A stretch of 64,000 nt of DNA from Streptomyces laurentii (GTDB lineage Bacteria; Actinomycetota; Actinomycetes; Streptomycetales; Streptomycetaceae): NCBI GenBank assembly GCA_002355495.1, contig AP017424.1:6823501-6887500 (forward strand), in the 5' to 3' direction. The notes under the pieces were generated by a model. That model did no database searches. It was not told where the DNA came from and worked only from the letters and a program-made list of their open reading frames with translations. Shown in pieces: positions 26,440 to 35,362 of this stretch (its first letter is position 1; the number at the start of each line of letters is the position of its first letter). The position numbers and the translations under genes are program-made.

Positions 26440-29400
26440 TCAGCGAAACGCTTGTTCGATGCCGAAGACGAGTTGGTGGGCTTGGGGCCATCCGGCCTCG
26501 ATGAAGATGTCGCAGATTTCGCGTAGGGCAGTCAGGTTCTCAGGGATCCTAAGGATGTCTCGGTGGTCGGCGAGGATGCGTTCCGCGAACTTGACGCAGG
26601 TACTGACGGCGAGAGTGTCTGCCGTGTAGCCGCTTTGGGTTCCTGTCGTGGTGAGGATGTCCCGTACGCCGATGAGGCCCTGCTGCGGGCGTTGGTCCAG
26701 AACATGCTCGTAGATCTGGACGAGGTGGTGGGTGACCTTCGCGTTAGGGACCGCCATGAGCAGGTGCATCAGTGGCGTGGCTTCGTCGACGAGTTTGACC
26801 TGTTCCCCTGTGGGCTGGCCATCACTGGAGTCACCTGACTTGGTGGCCACGTAGATCTGGAGGGCGATGGTGTCGGCCAGGAGGAGTCGTGCCCGCAGGT
26901 CTTGCTGCTCGGCTTCCGTCAGTGCTTGGGTTCGCTCAAGTAGAGGTGTGATCTTGGCCATGGCTGGCTCAGCCAACTGAAAGTACAGGTCCAGTGCTCG
27001 TGTCCTGACTGCGGGATCGCCATCGGTGAGCGCCCCGCGCAGGTTATTGATGCACGTCAACCACGGCTCTGCGCCCGGCCACTGTTCTGCCATGTGGGTG
27101 ACAGCGTTGCCGGCCTCGGGCATGGCGTGGTGGACCCACAGGAGCCCGGCTGTTGTGGCACACGTGGCTGCCGCAGAATTCCGGTTAGCCGTTGGGGCGA
27201 TGCGTGCCGTTACGCGGGTGAGCAACTCCATTCCGCGGCCCCAGTCGCCCATGCAGCGGCAAGCCGCATCGACTGTCGCGCCGAGTACGGCCTCGTCGTC
27301 GTCCTGGTCGGCCAAGCGGTTTAGGAGCTCCCAGGCGAGGGTTGGGTCAGTGTGGTGGAGATAGCTGGCCGCCCGGGCGACGGTGAGTCTGATCCAACCA
27401 ACGGGATCTGCGGCGAGTTCTTGAAGGGCTGATGTGAGCTGGGGGCCGTACTGCTCTGGCAGGCGGCTGAGCTGGAGCAGGCCGCGTGCGGCGTCGCCGC
27501 GGGGGCCTTGGGGGATGAGGGTGTCGAAGTGGGCGTTTTCCGTGGTGGGTTCAGGTCGTCGATGTACAGCGAAGGCCAGCAGCATGTCCTGGGCCTGAGT
27601 CAGCATGTCGCCCGGGGTTTGTGTGTTGCGTGTCCAGATTTCCGCGGCTCGCGCCAGGAGGTCTTCCGATTCGTCGCGGACAGTGTCTGGGAGATCACTG
27701 AGCATGCCCCACAGCTCGGTGGCTTCGGGGAGACTGGACGTGATCTCTGATACCTCAGGGACGCCGTTGAGATGGCGGTCGGTGAACTCGCGTAGCACCG
27801 TGATGAGGCCCCGGGCAGCCACGGTTGAGGGGGCCTCGTCTGCGCTGGACCCCGAGGAAATCGGCTCCCATGGGCTTGGGTCTGTGGCAACCCAGCCATC
27901 CCCGTCACCCTGCTCAAGTGACCGGTCAGCCGCTGTACCAGGATGGTTCGTGGACAGGGAGTCAACGAACGCCTGGTAGCGTCGGGCCGCTGTGGCCGCT
28001 TCGGGATCATCTGAGCCAACGTCCGTGGGCTTCAGGGCTTGGACGGCGTCCTTGAGAGCGGCTGACTGCTCCGGATCGAGGTCGGGATGGATTGCTCGGA
28101 TGAGAGTCGCCGCGGCGCCGAAGAGGTCGGGGACGGTCAGGTGCGTCGCCATGGGAGCGGGCTGTTCGAAAAGCGCCTTCTGTAGAGCGGCGTTGTCGGC
28201 TGCTGCCAGCAGGATGCGCCGCCACACACTGGCAGCGTGCGGCGCGGACGCTGCGGCTCCGACGATGGCTTGAGAGCAATCCTCGTTCGCCCCGGAAGCG
28301 TGCCTCTGGAAAGTATCGAGTAGTTCCGGAAGATCCCGTCCTGCGGGACTGAACGGGAAGTCCCACCGTCGTGAGTCATCGACGATGATCTCGACAGGGT
28401 TGCAGGCGAGTCGAACCGTCACGGTCGGGGCGTCTGGGCGATCCGTGAGGCTGAGCCTGCTGAGGATCGACAGGGCGACCGTGATGTTCCACCGCAATAC
28501 GTCCGGGAAGCTTTGGACCAGGCTGTACTTGGACGAGTCGAAGTCCTGTTGTCGGGTGGATTGCAGGGTGAGGACAGCTCCAGAGCCCATACGCGTGGCT
28601 TCGGATGACGTCGCCTTGTGGTTCAGCACCGCTACGTACAGGTCCTCGACAATTCCGGGCACCTGATCGATCAGTCGCTCGATGCTGTCCGTCAGGGCGA
28701 ATAGGTCGTGGTAGCCGCGGTCGGAGAGTTGCTTCGGGTCGATGGCCCGGCGAAGCAGAGCCTCCGTTGCTGCGGGGTCGCTTGCTGCGGTCTGGATGAC
28801 GGCGGTGATCGCCAGTCGTGCCCCGGATACGGGTGGCTGGCCCCACAGGTACTCCATCAGCCGGCGTGCGGCGAGGCCGCATGCCCGCTGATGCTCGGGC
28901 ACCAGGGCTTGGTGCTGCGGAGCAAGTTTTCGGACCAGGTCTCCCAGAGCCTGGAGGGTTGCCGCGGGATGGTGCGAAAGTCGTTCGGAGATGGCCGCCC
29001 ATACCCCTGCGCCAGGAAGCGACGGGTCGGCGATCCTGATGGAGACGGCGATGGCCGCTGCCTGCAGGAGGCGCTGCGCCGCGGGGATGGCATTCGAAGT
29101 GGCTTTGAGTAGGGGCTCGAGGTCCGCAGTACTTCGCGTATTGCGGGCCATTACCTCGGCTGCGGCGGTCATGGCCATTGGGCTCATTCCCGGATCGGCG
29201 AGCTTCAGAGCCAGCTCACAGAACATTGCCGGCCCCTGGTTCCAGGCCATGTCCAGGTACATGTCGATGCTGGGACGGGCGAACAGGAGGAGATCTGGGT
29301 CTTCCTGTAGGCACTCGGGCAGGCCTCCACTGAATGCTTCGAAGTGCACCAGCGCGACCGCGTAGTCGAAGAGCACATGGTGCGCGAACTGCAAGGGTCC

Positions 29401-31146
29401 CCGACCGGGTCCGCCCGCGATGCTGGGCGCAGAGGTGAGGACTGACCGAGACAGCAGCGATTGGAGGACGGTGGCTGCAGATGCGTCGCCGGACAGGATC
29501 TGTTGGGCGGGCACAGCCAAGCGGCGTTCGCGCACCGAGTTTGCGCACAGCTTTGCGAGCAGGGCCTCACGGGCGCTTCCATCCTGGCCCTCGCTGATTC
29601 GGCTCTGCCAGTAGCGGCTCAAGAGATCGAGTCGGCTGCCAACGCCAGCGAGCCCGGCAAGAGATACACCGTCCTGGAGCAGCTCGGCGGCCAGCCGTAG
29701 ATTGAACGGGTTCCGAAGAAGGTGCCGCTGGTGGTCGTCGGAGTTGTCGATCAAGTCTCCGAGTTCAGGAAAGATGCTGCTGACCTGCGCGACTTCCTCG
29801 TCGTCCAAATCATCCACTTCAGCTGGATCTGCAGGGAAGGTCGTGCGCAGCTGAGGAGAGTGGGACAAGTCCCAGGTGCGGATCGAAGCAACGACCCGCC
29901 AGTTCGGCAGCCGACGGCCCACGTCCTTGATGATCGACCTCCAGAGCCCAGAGGATGCATCGGTCCGCGCCGCGTCGAGAGCGTCGATGACAAGCAGCCC
30001 AACCTGACCTGGGGACCACTGGGCCAGGACATCCAGGAGCGGGTGTCGGAGTCCCAACTCGGACTGCAGGTTTCCAGCGCTGGTCGCTGCAAGGCTGCCC
30101 ACCTGGAGGAAGAGCACGGGGCGCTGAGCATCACGCGCCGTCGACGCAATCTCGTGGAGGATGACAGTCTTGCCCGTGCCGGGGCCGCCCACAACGAGGA
30201 AGGACTCAGCTAAGGACCGTTCAGCCAGCCCCGAGGCCGAACTGCGGCTGATCGATACGGCTCCTTGTGGTGCGGGGACCGTGGTGAGCTCGCTGCTCAG
30301 CTGCTCGATGCTCTCGTCGGTGACGTGCGTCAGCCGGACCACGTCCGCCCTGAAGTTCAGCAGTGTTGCAAGAGCTACCCCACTCACGATGAGTGACTCC
30401 TGCAGCTGTTCCAATCCCGCCGCCCCGTGATTGATGGCCAACTGCCTGCAGGTGCTGAGTAGGACATTCCATGCAGCGGCTGCCTGCCCGGCCTCGGTGA
30501 TCACAGATGCGCGAAGCCGGTCGAGAGCTCCTACTTCAGCTGCGCCGCCCACCTCCACATCGAGAGTCCACACGTAGCACTGCCTCAGGAAGCCTTCCAG
30601 CTCAGAAGCAGAAGGCGCTGTGTCGCGCTGCTGTTCCCACTCCCTTGCAGCATGAGCAGTGAACGCCTTGTACGCGGACACCTGTCTTGCGTTGAGCCGG
30701 AGAGCGGCGATGTTGGAGCCGACCGGGCTGTTCCTCAGCCGCTGGAGAGCCTGTTCAAGGTCGTTCCTGACTGCCCCGGAAGCCTCTGAAGTTGTCACGA
30801 GGACAAGGCGGTCATCATCGTGCTCAGGTAGCAGGTACTGAGCAACGAACTGTCTTACAGTCTTCGCTAGTTCGCTGGTCTTCGTGGTGCCCAAGGTGAT
30901 TGATCGTTTGGCTTGGAGCGCCAGGGTGATGCCATCGGCGGTGTGTACCCTGCAGTCGTCGACAGGCTCGCCGGTCTCGCACGCGACCTGCTCGACCGCG
31001 CCAGTCCACAAGCCCTGCACCGGTGCTGCGGCCTCGCTGGCGAGGGTGGCGACGGCGAACCATGCAGCGACGCGGTCCTGGAAGTCAAAGCCGCCAGCTC
31101 CAGCGCTACCACCAGCGTCCGAGCGCGCTGACGAGTTCTCGTTCAC
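26440..31146 (-). CDS. Avs-like nuclease-STAND NTPase, giant conflict protein
   Basis: A 1,568-aa protein. Residues 18-105 resemble a DUF4297/Cap4-type PD-(D/E)xK nuclease: GGFDFQDRVAAWF, then DD at 63-64 and QAK at 78-80. A P-loop NTPase follows (GGPGTGKT 320-327, Walker B LLVIDALD 384-391, sensor-like ASIRTWDLS 420-428), with a STAND-like LLRNPFNLRLAAELL block. The remaining thousand residues are repetitive alpha-helical sequence, a probable target-recognition surface. GTG 31146 follows GAGGAG; upstream residues are not conserved-looking. This order (nuclease, STAND, helical repeats) matches antiphage Avs proteins, which recognise phage proteins and then cut DNA. Assignment to that family is inferred. 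Confidence 0.8.
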   Translation of the reverse strand: MNENSSARSDAGGSAGAGGFDFQDRVAAWFAVATLASEAAAPVQGLWTGAVEQVACETGEPVDDCRVHTADGITLALQAKRSITLGTTKTSELAKTVRQFVAQYLLPEHDDDRLVLVTTSEASGAVRNDLEQALQRLRNSPVGSNIAALRLNARQVSAYKAFTAHAAREWEQQRDTAPSASELEGFLRQCYVWTLDVEVGGAAEVGALDRLRASVITEAGQAAAAWNVLLSTCRQLAINHGAAGLEQLQESLIVSGVALATLLNFRADVVRLTHVTDESIEQLSSELTTVPAPQGAVSISRSSASGLAERSLAESFLVVGGPGTGKTVILHEIASTARDAQRPVLFLQVGSLAATSAGNLQSELGLRHPLLDVLAQWSPGQVGLLVIDALDAARTDASSGLWRSIIKDVGRRLPNWRVVASIRTWDLSHSPQLRTTFPADPAEVDDLDDEEVAQVSSIFPELGDLIDNSDDHQRHLLRNPFNLRLAAELLQDGVSLAGLAGVGSRLDLLSRYWQSRISEGQDGSAREALLAKLCANSVRERRLAVPAQQILSGDASAATVLQSLLSRSVLTSAPSIAGGPGRGPLQFAHHVLFDYAVALVHFEAFSGGLPECLQEDPDLLLFARPSIDMYLDMAWNQGPAMFCELALKLADPGMSPMAMTAAAEVMARNTRSTADLEPLLKATSNAIPAAQRLLQAAAIAVSIRIADPSLPGAGVWAAISERLSHHPAATLQALGDLVRKLAPQHQALVPEHQRACGLAARRLMEYLWGQPPVSGARLAITAVIQTAASDPAATEALLRRAIDPKQLSDRGYHDLFALTDSIERLIDQVPGIVEDLYVAVLNHKATSSEATRMGSGAVLTLQSTRQQDFDSSKYSLVQSFPDVLRWNITVALSILSRLSLTDRPDAPTVTVRLACNPVEIIVDDSRRWDFPFSPAGRDLPELLDTFQRHASGANEDCSQAIVGAAASAPHAASVWRRILLAAADNAALQKALFEQPAPMATHLTVPDLFGAAATLIRAIHPDLDPEQSAALKDAVQALKPTDVGSDDPEAATAARRYQAFVDSLSTNHPGTAADRSLEQGDGDGWVATDPSPWEPISSGSSADEAPSTVAARGLITVLREFTDRHLNGVPEVSEITSSLPEATELWGMLSDLPDTVRDESEDLLARAAEIWTRNTQTPGDMLTQAQDMLLAFAVHRRPEPTTENAHFDTLIPQGPRGDAARGLLQLSRLPEQYGPQLTSALQELAADPVGWIRLTVARAASYLHHTDPTLAWELLNRLADQDDDEAVLGATVDAACRCMGDWGRGMELLTRVTARIAPTANRNSAAATCATTAGLLWVHHAMPEAGNAVTHMAEQWPGAEPWLTCINNLRGALTDGDPAVRTRALDLYFQLAEPAMAKITPLLERTQALTEAEQQDLRARLLLADTIALQIYVATKSGDSSDGQPTGEQVKLVDEATPLMHLLMAVPNAKVTHHLVQIYEHVLDQRPQQGLIGVRDILTTTGTQSGYTADTLAVSTCVKFAERILADHRDILRIPENLTALREICDIFIEAGWPQAHQLVFGIEQAFR

Positions 31147-31604
31147 AGGTCGCTCCTCGATCTGTTTCACCCGGAGCGTCGACTCTATCTCCGCCGCCAG
31201 AAGATCTACCCGATGCCGGCGTCGAAGGCTGGCAGATCGATGGACCCAACCATGTGCATCGCCCTGGTCGAGGTTCGTCCAGGAGTACAAAACGTTGATC
31301 ATCGGCTACCGCAGGGCAACGAGAGCCCGAATTTGGCCATCCTGCCGATTGCCGCATACCAACCCCAGCTTCGCACAGCACACACCGAGCTGGCTGGATA
31401 CGTGTCGAACTCCTGACCGGCGGCACTGTTCACAAGCACGGCAGGCAGTTTGGTGCACCATGGAGTGACTTATTCCGGGCAATGTGCGCAATGTGCCCGG
31501 CCCTATCCGTTTCCGTCAAGCTTCCTCATCTCGCTGCTCTGTGTGCATGAGTGATCGCAGACTGTTCTCCTGGTGTGGAACGACGACGTATGGGACGAGG
31601 GGGA

Positions 31605-32063
31605 ATGGTGGCTTCGGAACTGGACGTGATGGCCGTGGCTGTGCCAGCGGCGAGTGCCGTCGCGGCGGAGATGGCCAGGGGCGGCTGGTTGTCGTTGCGC
31701 GGAGCCCTGGCCCGGTTCTTCAGGCGGGACGGGGAGTCGTCTGCGGAGCGGCAGCTGGAGCTGCTGGATGCGGCGGAGCAGACCCTCGCCGAGGCGGCAG
31801 AGGAAGACCGCGACGATCTGCGCAGCCGACTGGAGCAGCGGCTCGTCCTGCAGCTCGCTGCCTATCTGGACCGCTATCCCGACATGGGCGGAGAACTGGC
31901 GGTGCTCCTGCCCGCCCCGCAGGACGACACGCCGTCGGAGGGCGCCCCGGTGTTGACCGCGCAGAACAACACCAACAGCCAGATCGTGCAGGCGTTGGGC
32001 AACCTGGACGCGGGCAGTGGGGGCATCAACTACGGGGTGCCGCCACGCAACCCGAGGGCGTGA
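31605..32063 (+). CDS. Small putative effector with C-terminal amyloid-like motif
   Basis: A 152-aa protein. The N-terminal part (about 10-42) is an Ala-rich segment with GGWLSLRGALARFFRR, potentially amphipathic and membrane-active. A charged coiled helix follows (48-92). The C-terminus (121-144) is the Asn/Gly-rich motif NNTNSQIVQALGN then GGINYG. The next protein begins with a matching NNTYSTLLQAGRDINL. ATG 31605 follows GAGG; ATG 31590 is possible. It is first of four coupled genes. A signalling-effector role is inferred from the motif pairing; no enzymatic domain is visible. Confidence 0.7.
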   Translation: MVASELDVMAVAVPAASAVAAEMARGGWLSLRGALARFFRRDGESSAERQLELLDAAEQTLAEAAEEDRDDLRSRLEQRLVLQLAAYLDRYPDMGGELAVLLPAPQDDTPSEGAPVLTAQNNTNSQIVQALGNLDAGSGGINYGVPPRNPRA

Positions 32064-32070
32064 ACGGGCC

Positions 32071-34227
32071 GTGACCTCGTCCACTGTGCCGCCCGACAAT
32101 CGTGTGTCCCATGGGGGGATGCACGCCGCCAACAACACCTACTCGACTCTGCTGCAAGCTGGGCGGGACATCAACCTGCACCAGCAGGAGCCTTTGCCCA
32201 CCGAGCCCGTGCCTCCGGCGGAGATCGACGCGGTCCGCCGTGCCTGGGTCGCCGAGAACGGCGAGGGCAAAGAGATCGCGACCGCCCCGGAAGTGCTGGC
32301 GATGCTCGGCCTGGACGGGCGCGTAGTCGTGATCGCCGGCCCGCCCGGGACGGGCAAGACCGCAGCGGGACTGCGCGCCCTGTCTGAGCTGCGGCCCGTC
32401 CTGCCCGGCAACAGCGGGCCCAGGCTACGGCTGCGCCTTGAGCACGTATTGCCGGACTGGGAATCGGTTGAGAAAGACAAGTTCTTGCTCCCCGCCGAGC
32501 ACGGCCGGGGGTACCTGCTTGACGTTTCGGGCGAAAGCGCGCGCTGGGAGAAGCCGGACGTCACGGCCAGGAAGTTCCTCGGGCACGCCGAGAACCTGCG
32601 GAAAAGAGGTTCCTACCTTGTCGTGGTGGCGGGTGAGCGAGGCTGGCCCGAGAACGACCCGGTCCTGGGGCGCGCCGTCGTTCGCGCCGTCCACGCACCC
32701 CCGGGGGACCGGATCGCGCGGCGCCACATTGAGCAGCTCTATCCGTGGGTCGCACGCTGGGGATGGTTGCAGGAAAGTGTCCGGGGCGTCGGCAGGCGAG
32801 GCGAGGAGAGCGACAGTGAGGACCGTCGAGCCCCGCTCGATGATCTTCTTCGCGCCGACATGTATCCGGGCGACGCCGCGGCACTCGCCCGTGAACTCAG
32901 CCGCATCAGTGAATCGGGCGGCACCGTCAAGGACGCCCGCGACCTCGTACTGCGCTGGCGTGAACGAGTCAGCACCGTCTTTCGCGAGACACAGGACAGC
33001 GCGGATGATCGGGCGTTGCTGCTAGCGGCCATCATGCTTGAAGGACTCAACCCCGCCGAAGTCCTGGCCGGGGCGCGTCTGCTGCTCAGGGACCAGAAGA
33101 CGCGCGGCATCCGGGACATTCTCACGGGCCGCGACCTCGTCACCCGGTTGGAGGCGGTCCAGGCGAAGAGTGATGGGCAGCGTGTCTCCTTCAGCCACCT
33201 GCCCGGATACCCGGCCGCGGTACTGCGGCACTTCTGGCGCCAGCTCAGCGACATCCAGCCCAGCCTGATCCAGTGGGTCAAGCAGCTCACCGCCCCCAAG
33301 GGGCTCGGCGCCGGACGGATCCCGCAGATCGCGGACCTGCTCGCCCAACTCGCCGTCGACGAAAGCGATCTGCGTCCCCTGGACGTCGCCCAGTCATGGG
33401 CCACCGCCAGTGACGCCGGGCAGGACGGCGCCTCCCGTCTGCTCGCACGCGTCGCCAGGGACCCTGCCCTCGGCCCGGAAGCCCGTACGAAACTGCGATC
33501 CTGGGCCGGCCAGGAATCCCGGGCCAATGCCACCGTCGCCGCGGTGGTGTGCCAGGGGCCCTTCTCCAAGGAATACCCCCGTCAGGCGCTCACCTGCCTG
33601 CGCTGGGTCCTGGGCCGTGGCGAACACGACAGTGCCGTATCCGTGGCCGAAGAGGTCCTGCGCGCCATGGGCTCGGACCTCCGGCTGCTGCCGCGCGTGT
33701 GGGACACGGTCAACAAATGGCTGACCGAATACAAGCAGCCGGACGATCGCAACCATCTCGCGGCACGCCGCGCCGTCCTGTCTCTGCTCCGTCCCTCCGC
33801 CGAGCGCCCTGCCGCGATCCTGCTACTGGCCAACGCCCTGGAGCACCCAGACACAGCCGACGAGCTTGTGCAGGGATGGTCCGCCGCCCTGTCCGTGCCA
33901 ACGCTGGAAGTACGGTGCGAGGAGGTCCTCACCGCCTGGGCCGAAGCCGTGGCCGACGGCCTACTCGACGCCGACGCAGTGGTCGAGGTACTCAACCGCG
34001 TTATCCGCGAGCACTGGATGACCGGTCCGCTGTCCACCTTCATCGCCGGACGGGCCGGCACGGGATACACCTCACAATCGGTCGTCGACCTGCGCGAGCG
34101 CCTCATCCTGCGATGGAACGACCCCCGGCCGACGCCGCCCGGCGGCCAGACCCAGACGCCGCTGGGCCCCGCAACTGCCCCCGAAGACGATTCCGCCCTT
34201 CGCACCGCGACGGAGGACGCGACATGA
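32071..34227 (+). CDS. NLR-like P-loop NTPase with N-terminal amyloid-like motif
   Basis: A 718-aa protein. Residues 21-36 are NNTYSTLLQAGRDINL, paralleling the C-terminal motif of the gene upstream. A P-loop NTPase follows (VVVIAGPPGTGKTAAG, Walker A at 90-97; RGYLLDVSGE near 146-155 as Walker B candidate; LVVVAGERG as a sensor-like strand). The rest (about 240-690) is helical repeat-like sequence, and the C-terminal 30 residues are Pro/Thr rich. GTG 32071 lies 7 bp after the preceding stop. The layout (short prion-like tag, NTPase, repeat sensor) is that of bacterial NLR-type signalling proteins. Confidence 0.78.
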   Translation: MTSSTVPPDNRVSHGGMHAANNTYSTLLQAGRDINLHQQEPLPTEPVPPAEIDAVRRAWVAENGEGKEIATAPEVLAMLGLDGRVVVIAGPPGTGKTAAGLRALSELRPVLPGNSGPRLRLRLEHVLPDWESVEKDKFLLPAEHGRGYLLDVSGESARWEKPDVTARKFLGHAENLRKRGSYLVVVAGERGWPENDPVLGRAVVRAVHAPPGDRIARRHIEQLYPWVARWGWLQESVRGVGRRGEESDSEDRRAPLDDLLRADMYPGDAAALARELSRISESGGTVKDARDLVLRWRERVSTVFRETQDSADDRALLLAAIMLEGLNPAEVLAGARLLLRDQKTRGIRDILTGRDLVTRLEAVQAKSDGQRVSFSHLPGYPAAVLRHFWRQLSDIQPSLIQWVKQLTAPKGLGAGRIPQIADLLAQLAVDESDLRPLDVAQSWATASDAGQDGASRLLARVARDPALGPEARTKLRSWAGQESRANATVAAVVCQGPFSKEYPRQALTCLRWVLGRGEHDSAVSVAEEVLRAMGSDLRLLPRVWDTVNKWLTEYKQPDDRNHLAARRAVLSLLRPSAERPAAILLLANALEHPDTADELVQGWSAALSVPTLEVRCEEVLTAWAEAVADGLLDADAVVEVLNRVIREHWMTGPLSTFIAGRAGTGYTSQSVVDLRERLILRWNDPRPTPPGGQTQTPLGPATAPEDDSALRTATEDAT

Positions 34228-34997
34228 GGCACGGCTCCAAACGGGCCCGCCGTAAGCAACTCCACCGGAAGATCGGCGCTTTCTCCGCAGTGCTACGCAG
34301 CAGCCGACCCGGCATCCACTACACCGCCACCATCCACGCAACCCTGACCCCGGAGCCCTCAGGCCCCTACGACCCGGACGAGATCGCCGACCGTGTCCGC
34401 ACCGCCCTGCGTACCACGGCGGCAGCTGCAGTACGCGACCAGGACCCGATCAACCTCCCCGCCGCACAGGACACCTGCGCACAGCAATTGCGCCAACCTC
34501 AGGAACTCGGCCTTCCGGACAGTGCCACCGTCACCGCCTCCGTCCAGCTCGAACTCGCGGACGAGGACCGTGCCGCGGTGAAGGAACTGCTTACTGCCAT
34601 ACGCGCCCAGGCGGTCACAGACACCCTCACCAGGCAGCGCGCGGAAGCCCTCGCCCAGGAACTCGCCCACCCGGCAGCCCTCCTGGCCCGATGGCTCCAA
34701 CAGCCCGATGCACAGATCACCCAGCCGCCCGCTGACGCGGAGCTGGAAGCGCTCGCACGACGGCTGCGCGGCTACCCGAAGGACCATGACGAACCCATGG
34801 AGCGGCAACTCCTGACCATCCTGCGAGATTTCCTCGCCGAGTTCCCCAAGGAGGAACAGAAGCGACTGCTGGTGATACTCCTGGCCAACGGGATGCGCGC
34901 CGCCCGGAAGCCCGGTCATGCCGACCAGGCCGAAGCCCTGCTGAAACCGCCGCCGGCGACCAGTGAGACCATGCCCACTGCCATGGACACATCGTGA
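34224..34997 (+). CDS. Conserved-looking hypothetical protein, possible SPFH-like domain
   Basis: A 257-aa protein whose ATG overlaps the NTPase stop (ATGA). A basic start (MRHGSKRARRKQLHRK) is followed by beta-strands (IHYTATIHATLTPEPSG) and long helices alternating with VTASVQLELADEDR. This strand-helix pattern loosely recalls stomatin/band-7 (SPFH) domains. Residues 180-245 are helical and charged. There is no membrane segment. It probably acts with the NTPase upstream; the domain guess is weak. Confidence 0.68.
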   Translation: MRHGSKRARRKQLHRKIGAFSAVLRSSRPGIHYTATIHATLTPEPSGPYDPDEIADRVRTALRTTAAAAVRDQDPINLPAAQDTCAQQLRQPQELGLPDSATVTASVQLELADEDRAAVKELLTAIRAQAVTDTLTRQRAEALAQELAHPAALLARWLQQPDAQITQPPADAELEALARRLRGYPKDHDEPMERQLLTILRDFLAEFPKEEQKRLLVILLANGMRAARKPGHADQAEALLKPPPATSETMPTAMDTS

Positions 34998-35197
34998 GTG
35001 CCCGGCACACGATGTTGTGGCGTTTCCTTCTGTCCCCGCGAACCAGTTGGCGGGCGCTGCTCCTGATGCGCCGCGCCCGCGCACACGCCTCGCCTCCCCA
35101 GCAGCTGTCGTTCGACGCCGCCTGGCGACAGGCCCGGGTCCAGCGCCACCCGGGCGACTTCCACTACCTCCTGCACGGCCACGGAGACCGTGCCTGA
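34994..35197 (+). CDS. Short basic protein ending the conflict operon
   Basis: A 67-aa protein. GTG 34994 overlaps the previous stop (GTGA), so it is coupled and probably real. It is Arg-rich with an amphipathic N-terminal helix (MLWRFLLSPRTSWRALLLMRRAR) and a His-rich end (HPGDFHYLLHGHGD). The helix could associate with membrane. No family is recognised. Confidence 0.6.
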   Translation: MSARHTMLWRFLLSPRTSWRALLLMRRARAHASPPQQLSFDAAWRQARVQRHPGDFHYLLHGHGDRA

Positions 35198-35362
35198 ACC
35201 CGGGCTATACGTCCCTGGGCGGGGCTCGACGGTTGCTACATGCAAAATCGGACATTGCGTACAGCCGCTGCGACCACAACGGACCATCCGCAGACAAGCC
35301 GCCCTCGCGGCGTGTGCCCTCATGATTGGTCGGTGCGTTGCCGCCCAGGTAGTTGGCGGCAC

